Source: Collinsella sp.
GTDB lineage: Bacteria; Actinomycetota; Coriobacteriia; Coriobacteriales; Coriobacteriaceae
Length of the DNA stretch: 31,087 nucleotides
Direction: 5' to 3'
Assembly: GCA_019419405.1 (NCBI GenBank)
Contig: DYAA01000138.1
Location: 1 to 31,087 of the forward strand
Below the pieces are notes generated by a model. The model was not told the origin of the DNA. It saw only the letters and a list, made by a program, of their open reading frames with translations, and did not search any database. The first letter of the stretch is position 1. Every line of letters starts with the position of its first letter. Made by a program: the position numbers and the translations under genes. Shown in pieces: positions 16,923 to 24,246 of this stretch.

Positions 16923-17843
16923 GTGGCAACTCAGAAATTCACCGGCGTTATCCCTCCCGTCGTTGTTCCCGATACCGAAGATCACCAGCTCGATGTTGCC
17001 TCCTTTGAGCGCAGCATCAACCGCATGATCGATGCCGGCGTCGATGGCCTGTTCTTCTTGGGCTCTTCGGGTGAGGTCGTTTTCTCCACCGACGAGCGTC
17101 GTCGCCAGATCATCGCCGAGGCCGTCCGCATCGTCGACCACCGCGTGCCTGTTCTGGTCGGCATCATCGATACCGAGACCGAGCGCATGATTGAGCACGG
17201 CAAGGTCGCTCAGGAGCTGGGCGCCGATGCCCTCGTCGCCACCTGCCCGTTCTATGCCCTGCAGGGCATGACCGAGGTCGAGGAGCACTTCCGCATCCTG
17301 CACGAGGAGCTTGACCTGCCCATCTTTGCCTATGACATTCCCGTCTGCGTTCACACCAAGCTCCCCTGGAAGCTCCTTGCCAAGCTCGGCGCCGAGGGCG
17401 TCCTTGCTGGCGTCAAGGATTCCTCGGGTGATGACATCTCGTTCCGCTACCTCGTTCAGGAGAACGAGAAGAACGGCCATCCGATGAGCATCCTCACCGG
17501 CCACGAGGTTGTTGTCGACGGCGCTTACCTCGGTGGCGCCGACGGCTCTGTCCCGGGTCTCGCCAACGTTGAGCCCGAGGGCTACGTTCGTCAGTGGAAG
17601 GCCGCTCAGGCTGGTGACTGGGCTACCGTCAAGGCCGAGCAGGATCGCCTCAATGAGATTTCGCACATCTGGGATGTCACCTCGGGCGTCCAGGGCTATG
17701 CCGGTGGCGTCGGCGCCTTCAAGACCGCTATGAACCTCATGGGTATCTTCGACAGCCCGACCATGCCGCGCCCGGTGAAGGCCATGACCGGCGAGAACGT
17801 CGAGGCTATTAGGAAGGTCCTCCAGGACAACGGCCTCCTGTAA
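16923..17843 (+). CDS. nanA: N-acetylneuraminate lyase family protein (DapA/NanA superfamily aldolase)
   Basis: A 306-residue TIM-barrel class I aldolase. NanA cleaves Neu5Ac to N-acetylmannosamine and pyruvate through a Schiff base. The GTG start has AAGGAG six bases upstream and gives a numbering in which the catalytic pair falls exactly where it does in Escherichia coli NanA: Tyr137 in FAYDIP and Lys165 in GVKDSSGD. The pyruvate-carboxylate motif is GSSGE (residues ~48-52). The sequence differs from textbook NanA around the substrate-specificity loops, so a related 2-keto-3-deoxy-sugar aldolase cannot be excluded. The ROK kinase and NanE genes immediately downstream make Neu5Ac lyase the best call. 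A large stem-loop separates it from the kinase gene. Confidence 0.83.
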   Translation: MATQKFTGVIPPVVVPDTEDHQLDVASFERSINRMIDAGVDGLFFLGSSGEVVFSTDERRRQIIAEAVRIVDHRVPVLVGIIDTETERMIEHGKVAQELGADALVATCPFYALQGMTEVEEHFRILHEELDLPIFAYDIPVCVHTKLPWKLLAKLGAEGVLAGVKDSSGDDISFRYLVQENEKNGHPMSILTGHEVVVDGAYLGGADGSVPGLANVEPEGYVRQWKAAQAGDWATVKAEQDRLNEISHIWDVTSGVQGYAGGVGAFKTAMNLMGIFDSPTMPRPVKAMTGENVEAIRKVLQDNGLL

Positions 17844-17873
17844 AGCTTTCCCAGGCATCCGACCTCGCCGTTC

Positions 17874-17915
17874 AACCGTGTGGCCATGACCCATTCGGTC
17901 AATGGCCACACGGTT
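17874..17915 (+). other. Strong intercistronic stem-loop between nanA and the ROK kinase
   Basis: A perfect 14-bp stem (17874-17887 with 17902-17915) continues, after one bulged A, into a further 4-bp stem (GACC / GGTC) closed by a five-base loop. There is no T tract. It could stop 3' exonucleases and protect the upstream message, or terminate part of the transcripts. Confidence 0.6.
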
Positions 17916-18015
17916 TCTCGGCGATCTTGGGCACCTGGATAACCTTTACTGCGCTGTGACGGCTAGCCTGACGGCGCATTTCCTGTAGTTGTTTTTATCT
18001 CCGAAGGAGAGCGAC

Positions 18016-18981
18016 ATGGAGAACAAGTACGTCTGCTCTGTCGATATCGGCGGAACTAAGATTGCGACTGCCATCATGGAGTACCCGGCTGACGGTAGTG
18101 TGCCCCATCCCGTTTTTGAGGCCGAGGTTCCCACGGAGGCCCAAGAGGGCGGCGAGGCCGTCTTCCAGCGTATTGAGGCGTCCATCAAGGCTGCTCTCGA
18201 GGCGAATCCCGATGTCGAGGTCCTTGGCGTCGGTATCGGTGCCGCCGGCGTCGTCGATCCCAAGACGGGCGCCATCGCGTATGCCAATGAGATCATGCCC
18301 GGCTGGTCCGGCGTTCAGTTGGGGCCGCGTCTGCGCGAGGACCTCGGTCTTCCCGTTGCCGTCGTAGGCGACGTGCAGGCTCATGCTCTGGGCGAGGCCC
18401 ACTGGGGCGTCGGCAAGGGCAAGTTCTCCGTCTTGTGTCTTGGCATCGGTACGGGCATCGGCGGCGCATATGTCGAGAACGGCCGCGTGATGCAGGGCTT
18501 CCATGGTGCTGCTGGCCATATGGGCCACATCGAGTGCTCGGCTGCCGCCGGCATTCCGTGCGCCTGCGGGCGTTCCGGCCATCTGGAGTCGGTTGCTTCG
18601 GGCACATCCATTGGTCGAATGTACGATGAGCGTTTTGGCCGCGTCGACCCCAGCCGTCCTTCGGTCGGTCGCGATGTGAACGACCTGTGCCGTGCGGGCG
18701 ACGCAAAGGCGACCGAGGTCATCCATGACGCCGGCTTTGCGCTGGGCGCCAGCTTGGGCTCGCTCGCTAACATCCTGGACCCTGAGGTCATCGTGCTTTC
18801 GGGCGGCGTGATTCACCAAGGTCCCGATTGGCGTTCGCAGACGTGGAAGGATTCGGTGCACGAGGGCTATGCCAGCCAGGCGCTCGATCCGCTTCAGAAC
18901 ACACCGATCCTCATCGGTTCTCTGGAGGGCGATGCTCCGCTCATCGGTGCTGCTGAGCATCTTCTTGCCTCGTTGAAGTAA
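18016..18981 (+). CDS. nanK: ROK family sugar kinase, probable N-acetylmannosamine kinase
   Basis: A 321-residue ROK kinase. It shows the N-terminal ATP phosphate loop VDIGGTKIA, a sugar-binding block GDVQAHALGEAHWGVGKG with the catalytic Asp, GIGTGIGG, and the zinc region HIE...CACGRSGHLES. The usual zinc motif CxCGxxGCxE reads C182, C184 and then His189 in place of the third Cys. ROK kinases include glucokinases and ManNAc kinases, which cannot be told apart reliably by eye. Placement between nanA and nanE supports ManNAc to ManNAc-6-P. The ATG follows GAAGGAGAGCGAC. Stem-loops lie in the gaps on both sides, and no promoter is obvious, so it is probably read from the same operon. Confidence 0.8.
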   Translation: MENKYVCSVDIGGTKIATAIMEYPADGSVPHPVFEAEVPTEAQEGGEAVFQRIEASIKAALEANPDVEVLGVGIGAAGVVDPKTGAIAYANEIMPGWSGVQLGPRLREDLGLPVAVVGDVQAHALGEAHWGVGKGKFSVLCLGIGTGIGGAYVENGRVMQGFHGAAGHMGHIECSAAAGIPCACGRSGHLESVASGTSIGRMYDERFGRVDPSRPSVGRDVNDLCRAGDAKATEVIHDAGFALGASLGSLANILDPEVIVLSGGVIHQGPDWRSQTWKDSVHEGYASQALDPLQNTPILIGSLEGDAPLIGAAEHLLASLK

Positions 18982-18997
18982 ACGTATCTGCTGTAGG

Positions 18998-19028
18998 AGC
19001 CTCCCGAGACAACACGCCTCGGGAGGCT
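18998..19028 (+). other. Intercistronic stem-loop between nanK and nanE
   Basis: Perfect 11-bp arms AGCCTCCCGAG / CTCGGGAGGCT with a nine-base loop. No T tract follows, and nanE starts 23 bases later. Confidence 0.6.
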
Positions 19029-19051
19029 GTTCTGAGAAAGGTTGCAGCCTT

Positions 19052-19738
19052 ATGACCGTCGATCCTTTGATTCAATCCCTGAAGGGCAAGCTCGTCGTGA
19101 GCGTTCAGGCGTATATGGGCGAGCCGCTTCGTACGCCCGAGACCATGGCGCAAATGTCTCGCGCTTGCGAGCTCGGCGGCGCTGCCGCCATTCGCTGCCA
19201 GGGCCTTGCCGACATTGCCGCCATTAAGGGTCGCTGTGAGGTTCCCGTCATCGGCCTGTGGAAGGATGGGCACGAGGGCGTTTACATCACGCCGACGCTG
19301 CGTCACGCTCGCGCCTGCGTTGCTGCCGGTGCCGATATCGTGGCGATCGACGCCACCGATCGTCCGCGCCCCGATGGCAAGACGGTCGAGGATACCTTCC
19401 GCCCGCTGCACGAGGAGGGTGTGCTCCTGATGGCGGATTGTGCCACCATCGAGGATATTCGCCGTGCTGTTGATATGGGCTTTGACCTGGTATCCACCAC
19501 GCTTTCTCATGGCGTTGCCGCCATCGACTGCACCATGGCCGATGGCCCTGACCTGCCGCTCCTGCGTCTGGCGACTGAGGAATTCCCCGGCCTTCCCATC
19601 ATTTGCGAGGGTCGCGTGCATACGCCCGAGGAGGCTCGCGCCGCGATCGATGCTGGCGCCTGGGCCGTTGTCGTCGGCACCGCCATCACGCACCCCACGA
19701 GTATTACGAGTTGGTTCAAGGCTGCGCTTGAGGCGTAA
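19052..19738 (+). CDS. nanE: N-acetylmannosamine-6-phosphate 2-epimerase
   Basis: A 228-residue TIM-barrel epimerase that converts ManNAc-6-P to GlcNAc-6-P. Family marks are LVVSVQAYMGEPL at the N-terminus, GGAAAIRCQG, VPVIGLWKDGHEGVYITPT, DIVAIDATDRPRPDG, ADCATIEDIRRAVDMGFDLVSTTLSHG, ICEGRVHTPEEARAAIDAGAWAVVVGTAITHP with the phosphate-binding loop. Length is typical. AAAGG lies 12 bases before the ATG, a rather long spacing. It is the last gene of the sialic-acid operon. The product needs NagA and NagB to enter glycolysis, and neither gene is in the window. An intrinsic terminator follows. Confidence 0.94.
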   Translation: MTVDPLIQSLKGKLVVSVQAYMGEPLRTPETMAQMSRACELGGAAAIRCQGLADIAAIKGRCEVPVIGLWKDGHEGVYITPTLRHARACVAAGADIVAIDATDRPRPDGKTVEDTFRPLHEEGVLLMADCATIEDIRRAVDMGFDLVSTTLSHGVAAIDCTMADGPDLPLLRLATEEFPGLPIICEGRVHTPEEARAAIDAGAWAVVVGTAITHPTSITSWFKAALEA

Positions 19739-19765
19739 GACAGGCCTCGTATCCGCTCTGGGCGC

Positions 19766-19771
19766 TATACT
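19766..19771 (+). promoter_or_regulatory. Possible -10 element of the rapZ-whiA unit
   Basis: TATACT is a good -10 hexamer in the nanE-rapZ gap, but no convincing -35 is seen at the right distance. If used, the terminator-like hairpin just downstream would lie inside the rapZ leader. Confidence 0.3.
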
Positions 19772-19789
19772 CAATATAGGCAATTGACC

Positions 19790-19826
19790 GCGCGGGATCC
19801 GGGTTGCTGGGTCCCGCGCTTGTTTT
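19790..19826 (+). terminator. Intrinsic terminator after the sialic-acid operon
   Basis: An 11-bp stem (GCGCGGGATCC / GGGTCCCGCGC, one G-T pair) with an eight-base loop is followed by TTGTTTT. It lies 51 bases after nanE and ends 13 bases before the rapZ start, so it could also act as an attenuator for rapZ. Confidence 0.75.
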
Positions 19827-19839
19827 CGGGAGGCAGCAC

Positions 19840-20760
19840 ATGCAAAAGGGAGATGCCATGGATGCGGCGGAGCGCTCGGAGCGTATCCCCGATATCGTCA
19901 TCATCACCGGAATGTCTGGATCGGGCCGCACACAGGCCATGCACGTGTTCGAGGACATGGGCTATTTTTGCATTGATAACCTGCCTCCGCGTCTCATCGC
20001 CCAGCTTGCCGAGCTCGTCGGCATCAATACGGGCGTGGGCAGGCATCTCGCCGTCACCTGCGATTTGCGTAGCCAGGGACTGTTTGACGAGTTGCTCGAT
20101 GCGGTCGCCGCGCTCGAAGAGCGCGAGATGAGCTGCGACATCGTGTTCCTGGAGGCTTCTGACGAGGTGCTGATTCGTCGCTACAGCGAAAATCGCCGCC
20201 GTCATCCCATTGCCAAGCCGGGGGAGACTACGGCCGATGCCATTCAGCGCGAGCGCCTTCAGCTGCAGGGCGTGCGCGATCGAGCCGATATGATTATCGA
20301 CACGAGCCGTCTGCGCACCTCTGCGCTGCGCAACAAGCTACGTATGGCATTTTCCGAGCTGTCCGACCAGCAGCTTATGGATGTCCACGTGTTCTCGTTT
20401 GGCTTTAAGCACGGCATGCCCGTCGAGGCGGACATTATGATCGATGTCCGCTTCCTGCCTAATCCGTTCTACGATCCCGAGATGCGCACGATGACCGGTC
20501 TCGATAAAAAGGTCTCCGATTTTGTTCTGGACCATCCCAAGACGCAGGAGTTTTGGAAGGCTTGGACACAGCTGCTCGATACGGTGATGCCGGGCTATAT
20601 CGCGGAGGGCAAGCCGCAGCTTTCTATCGCCATCGGCTGTACAGGCGGCCAGCACCGCAGCGTTGCCATTGCCGAAGCCACGGCACGTTATTTGGAAGGT
20701 GCCCAATATCACGTGAGCATTTCCCATCGCGACCTGTCGCGCGCCAACACGAAAGCATAG
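19840..20760 (+). CDS. rapZ: RNase adapter / nucleotide-binding protein RapZ (YvcJ family)
   Basis: 306 residues. The N-terminal P-loop is GMSGSGRT, with Arg where most homologues have Lys; actinobacterial RapZ commonly shows this. It is followed by EDMGYFCIDNLPP. The C-terminal RapZ domain has FSFGFKHGMP, DVRFLPNPF and the CTGGQHRSVA phosphate-binding signature. In E. coli the protein senses GlcN-6-P and guides RNase E to small RNA GlmZ; in Gram-positives the role is less clear. Two ATGs have good ribosome sites: this one (GGGAGG, six-base spacing) and one 18 bases later (AAAAGGGAG). It is followed by whiA after six bases. The yvcK gene that usually separates them is absent. Confidence 0.93.
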   Translation: MQKGDAMDAAERSERIPDIVIITGMSGSGRTQAMHVFEDMGYFCIDNLPPRLIAQLAELVGINTGVGRHLAVTCDLRSQGLFDELLDAVAALEEREMSCDIVFLEASDEVLIRRYSENRRRHPIAKPGETTADAIQRERLQLQGVRDRADMIIDTSRLRTSALRNKLRMAFSELSDQQLMDVHVFSFGFKHGMPVEADIMIDVRFLPNPFYDPEMRTMTGLDKKVSDFVLDHPKTQEFWKAWTQLLDTVMPGYIAEGKPQLSIAIGCTGGQHRSVAIAEATARYLEGAQYHVSISHRDLSRANTKA

Positions 20761-20766
20761 GCCTGC

Positions 20767-21696
20767 ATGTCGTTTACCGCCGAGGTGCGTGACGAGCTCG
20801 CGCGCTGCGAACCCGAATGTGAATACTGCGATTTGTCGACGCTTGCCGCCCTGACGCGTGTGAGCGGTACACTTTCGCTGGCCGGCTCCGGGCGGTATCG
20901 TTTGACGGTCGCGACCGAGACGGGCGCCGTCGCGCGCACGATGATCACACTGACGCATCGCATCCTTAAGCTCAAAACGGAATTCACCGTTCGTAAATCG
21001 GTCTTGCATAAGGTCCGTAACTATCTCATTACCCTGCCTGATCAGCCAGACCTGGATAAGGCTCTGGTGCTGCTGGGCATCCTCGACCGCAGGGGAGGAC
21101 TTGTCGCCGGCGTGCCCCGACATATCGTTGCCCGTCCCTGCTGCAGGCTTGCCTATATCCGCGGCGCGCTCATCGCGGGCGGCTTCGTGGCCGATCCACG
21201 CGGCGATTTTCATTTGGAGATCGCGGTGCAGGGAGAGCAATATGCCAAGGGGCTTTGCGATCTGTTGGAGCAGATTGGGGTCCATGCTCGTGTTAATGCA
21301 CGGCGGGGGTCATATGCCGTGTACATTAAGAGCGCCGAGGAGATCGAGCATCTTTTAAAGCTGGTCGGCGCCAAGCGCAGCGTTGCCGAGATCGAGGAAG
21401 CGCGCGCGGTCAAGTTGGTTAAGAACGATGTGAACCGTCGCGTGAACGCCGAGCTCGCCAACCAGACCAGAAGTGCGGGTGCCGCCCAGCATCAGCTTGC
21501 GCTTATCGATGAGCTCGAGCAGCGAGGCCTTCGCGATACGCTTCCGGATGCCTTGGCGGTCTTTTGCGACCTGCGCGAGCGCTATCCCGATCTTTCGCTG
21601 CGTGATTTAGGGGAGATGGCTGACCCTCCCTTGTCGAAGTCTGCCCTCTACCATCGTGTTTTACGGCTTGAAAAGCTCATTGAAGCAAACAGGTAG
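20767..21696 (+). CDS. whiA: DNA-binding protein / sporulation-type regulator WhiA
   Basis: 309 residues. WhiA has a degenerate LAGLIDADG homing-endonuclease fold joined to a helix-turn-helix. Visible here are FTAEVRDELAR at the N-terminus, AYIRGALIAGGFVADPRGDFHLEI as the LAGLIDADG-like block, NDVNRRVNAELANQTRSAGAAQHQ before the HTH, and SLRDLGEMADPPLSKSALYHRVLRLEKL as the HTH. In Streptomyces it controls sporulation-linked cell division, and in non-sporulating bacteria division and chromosome segregation. The ATG is six bases after the rapZ stop with only a weak ribosome site, so translation is probably coupled. Confidence 0.95.
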   Translation: MSFTAEVRDELARCEPECEYCDLSTLAALTRVSGTLSLAGSGRYRLTVATETGAVARTMITLTHRILKLKTEFTVRKSVLHKVRNYLITLPDQPDLDKALVLLGILDRRGGLVAGVPRHIVARPCCRLAYIRGALIAGGFVADPRGDFHLEIAVQGEQYAKGLCDLLEQIGVHARVNARRGSYAVYIKSAEEIEHLLKLVGAKRSVAEIEEARAVKLVKNDVNRRVNAELANQTRSAGAAQHQLALIDELEQRGLRDTLPDALAVFCDLRERYPDLSLRDLGEMADPPLSKSALYHRVLRLEKLIEANR

Positions 21697-21889
21697 GTTA
21701 AAGTATCGACTTATATACGGATTTAGCTGCTATTTTATTCTTTAAAGCGTTTTAACGCAAATTTGATTTTCAATTTCGAGCATTCTCGTGAAATTCAAGT
21801 CAAAAAAAAGGTATATTAGGCGAGTGGTTAGTTTGTGGGCCTCAACGGCAGGCGCTGTAGCTTGCGGGGGCCTTACGAAAGGAGACACA
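21697..21889 (+). promoter_or_regulatory. gap: AT-rich promoter and leader region of gap
   Basis: This 193-base gap is far more AT-rich than its surroundings. It has GCGTT-TT-AACGC at 21747-21758, a run of eight A's, and TATATT at 21812-21817 as a good -10 (the -35 is poor). The leader can fold: GGCCTC pairs with GGGGCC around an inner GCAGGC / GCTTGC stem, just before the ribosome site GAAAGGAG. No classic terminator for whiA is visible. Confidence 0.45.
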
Positions 21890-22915
21890 ATGGCAGTAAA
21901 GGTTGCTATTAACGGCTTCGGTCGCATCGGTCGTCTGGCCTTCCGTCAGATGTTCGGTCATGAGGGCTCCGAGATCGTCGCTATCAACGACCTCACCTCT
22001 CCCGATATGCTCGCTTACCTGCTGAAGTACGACTCCACGCAGGGCAACTACGCTCGCGATCACGAGGTCGTTGCTGGCGAGGATTCCATCACCGTTGACG
22101 GCAAGGAGATCAAGATCTACAAGGAGGCCGACGCCAACAACCTGCCTTGGGGCGACCTCGACGTCGACGTCGTTCTCGAGTGCACCGGCTTCTACACCAG
22201 CAAGGCTAAGGCTCAGGCCCACATCAACGCTGGCGCCAAGAAGGTCGTCATCTCCGCTCCGGCTGGCAGCGATCTGCCCACCATCGTGTACAACGTCAAC
22301 CACGAGACGCTGACCGCTGAGGACAACATCATCTCCGCTGCTTCCTGCACCACCAACTGCCTCGCCCCGATGGCCAAGGGTCTGAACGACTTCGCTCCCA
22401 TCGTGTCCGGCATCATGACCACCATTCACGCCTGGACTGGCGACCAGATGCCGCTCGACGGCCCGCAGCGCAAGGGCAACAAGCGTCGTAGCCGCGCCTG
22501 CGCCGTCAACATCGTCCCCAACACCACCGGTGCTGCCAAGGCTATCGGCCTGGTTCTCCCCGAGCTCAACGGTAAGCTCATCGGTGCCGCCCAGCGCGTC
22601 CCGACGCCGACCGGCTCCATCACCAACCTCTACGCTGTCGTTGACAAGAAGGTCACCGTCGACGAGGTCAACGCTGCTATGAAGGCCTACGCTGCCACCA
22701 TCTCCGAGACCTTCGGTTACAACGAGGACGACATCGTCTCCACCGACATCATCGGCGAGACCCACGGCTCCATCTTCGACGCCACTCAGACCATGTGCTC
22801 TGACCTCGGCAACGGCCAGACCCTCGTTCAGGTCACCTCTTGGTACGACAACGAGAACTCCTACACCTCTCAGATGGTCCGCACCATCAAGTACTTCGAG
22901 AAGTTCGTTGCTTAA
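21890..22915 (+). CDS. gap: Glyceraldehyde-3-phosphate dehydrogenase, type I
   Basis: A 341-residue glycolytic enzyme that oxidises glyceraldehyde-3-P to 1,3-bisphosphoglycerate. It has the Rossmann motif INGFGRIGR, the NDLT segment after the second strand (typical of NAD use), catalytic Cys153 in SAASCTTN and His180 in TTIHAWTGDQ, and RSRACAVNIVPNTTGAAKA. The frame is open upstream, but this ATG has GAAAGGAG five to six bases before it and begins the conserved N-terminus. Codon use is extremely biased, as expected for a highly expressed gene. A strong terminator follows, although pgk lies only 140 bases downstream. Confidence 0.98.
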   Translation: MAVKVAINGFGRIGRLAFRQMFGHEGSEIVAINDLTSPDMLAYLLKYDSTQGNYARDHEVVAGEDSITVDGKEIKIYKEADANNLPWGDLDVDVVLECTGFYTSKAKAQAHINAGAKKVVISAPAGSDLPTIVYNVNHETLTAEDNIISAASCTTNCLAPMAKGLNDFAPIVSGIMTTIHAWTGDQMPLDGPQRKGNKRRSRACAVNIVPNTTGAAKAIGLVLPELNGKLIGAAQRVPTPTGSITNLYAVVDKKVTVDEVNAAMKAYAATISETFGYNEDDIVSTDIIGETHGSIFDATQTMCSDLGNGQTLVQVTSWYDNENSYTSQMVRTIKYFEKFVA

Positions 22916-22952
22916 TTTAGCTTTTAGCGAATAGCTCGTTGAGCGTCTAAAG

Positions 22953-22999
22953 AAGGGCGCGGCCTTATAGGGCTTACACCCTAGGGTCGCGCCCTTTTT
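22953..22999 (+). terminator. Intrinsic terminator between gap and pgk
   Basis: AAGGGCGCG (22953-22961) pairs with CGCGCCCTT (22988-22996). An additional inner stem is TAGGG / CCCTA, and the hairpin runs directly into TTTTT. It should end most gap transcripts and leave pgk to read-through or to a short downstream promoter. Confidence 0.85.
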
Positions 23000-23009
23000 A
23001 TAAGAAATC

Positions 23010-23032
23010 GTCTGCCGTAATGGGAGGCAGAC
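23010..23032 (+). other. Stem-loop in the pgk leader
   Basis: GTCTGCC (23010-23016) and GGCAGAC (23026-23032) form a perfect 7-bp stem with a nine-base loop, ending 23 bases before the pgk start. It could stabilise the processed or read-through pgk message. Confidence 0.45.
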
Positions 23033-23055
23033 ACGTACGAAAGGTAGAAGCAAAC

Positions 23056-24246
23056 ATGGCCTTTACCAAGAAGACCGTCCGCGACATCGATGTCGACGGC
23101 AAGCGCGTTCTCGTCCGCGTTGACTTTAACGTGCCTATCAAGGATGGCGTCGTTGGCGACACCACCCGTATCAAGGCTGCCCTGCCCACCATCAACTATC
23201 TCGTTGAGCACAACGCTCGCGTCATCCTCATGAGCCACCTCGGCCGTCCCGAGGGCACCGGCTTCCAGCCCGAGCTGTCCCTCGAGCCCGTCGCCAAGAA
23301 GCTCGCCGAGCTCTCTGGTCTCGACGTTGCCTTTGTCGCCGACACCTACGGCGAGAAGGCTGCTGAGGCTGTTGCCGCCGTCGAGCCGGGCAAGGTCCTC
23401 GTTCTCGAGAACGTCCGCTTCGATAAGCGTGAGAAGAAGAACGATCCCGAGATCGCCAAGAAGCTCGCTTCCTATGGTGACGTCTTCGTTCTCGATGCCT
23501 TCGGCACCGCTCACCGCGCCCAGGGTTCCGTCGTGGGCCCCGCCGCTTACCTGCCTGCCGTCGCCGGCTTCCTGCTCGAGAAGGAGGTCGACACGCTGAC
23601 CGGCATCTTCGCCGAGCCCGAGCGCCCCTTCGTCGCCATCGTCGGCGGTTCCAAGGTTTCCTCCAAGATCGGCGTTCTCGATCACCTCATCGACTCTGCT
23701 GACACCCTGATCATCGGTGGCGGTATGGCCTACACCTTCTTCCTGGCTCAGGGCCTGTCCGTCGGTCAGTCCCTCAAGGAAGAGGACTGGGTCGAGCGCG
23801 CTGGCGAGATGCTCAAGAAGGCCGAGGAGAAGGGCGTCAAGATCCTGCTCCCCATCGACAACCGCGTTGCCGATCACTTTGGCGAGGACGCTGTCCCCGA
23901 GGTTGTCGCTTCCGACGCTATCCCCGACGATCGTGAGGGTATGGACATCGGCCCCAAGACCGAGGAGCTTTACGCCGAGGCCGTCAAGGGCGCCAAGACC
24001 GTGTTCTGGAATGGCCCCATGGGCGTCTTCGAGTTCGACAACTTTGCTCACGGCACCCAGGCTATCGCCGAGGCTGTCGCCGAGGCCGACTGCACCTCGA
24101 TCATCGGCGGTGGCGACTCTGTCGCAGCTGTCAACAAGTTCAACCTGGCCGACAAGATGAGCTGGATCTCCACCGGTGGTGGCGCTTCCATGGAGCTCGT
24201 CGAGGGTAAGGCCCTGCCCGGAGTGGAGGCGCTTCTCGATGCCTAA
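23056..24246 (+). CDS. pgk: Phosphoglycerate kinase
   Basis: A 396-residue two-domain monomeric enzyme that makes ATP from 1,3-bisphosphoglycerate. It shows RVLVRVDFNVPIKDG at the N-terminus, LMSHLGRPEG, LENVRF, DAFGTAHRAQGS, GGSKVSSKI, the WNGPMGVFE nucleotide-binding block and IIGGGDSVAAV near the end. The ATG is preceded by GAAAGG at a rather long spacing of about 11 bases. Codon use is strongly biased towards a few preferred codons. The stop overlaps the tpiA start by eight bases, so the two are translationally coupled. Confidence 0.98.
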   Translation: MAFTKKTVRDIDVDGKRVLVRVDFNVPIKDGVVGDTTRIKAALPTINYLVEHNARVILMSHLGRPEGTGFQPELSLEPVAKKLAELSGLDVAFVADTYGEKAAEAVAAVEPGKVLVLENVRFDKREKKNDPEIAKKLASYGDVFVLDAFGTAHRAQGSVVGPAAYLPAVAGFLLEKEVDTLTGIFAEPERPFVAIVGGSKVSSKIGVLDHLIDSADTLIIGGGMAYTFFLAQGLSVGQSLKEEDWVERAGEMLKKAEEKGVKILLPIDNRVADHFGEDAVPEVVASDAIPDDREGMDIGPKTEELYAEAVKGAKTVFWNGPMGVFEFDNFAHGTQAIAEAVAEADCTSIIGGGDSVAAVNKFNLADKMSWISTGGGASMELVEGKALPGVEALLDA

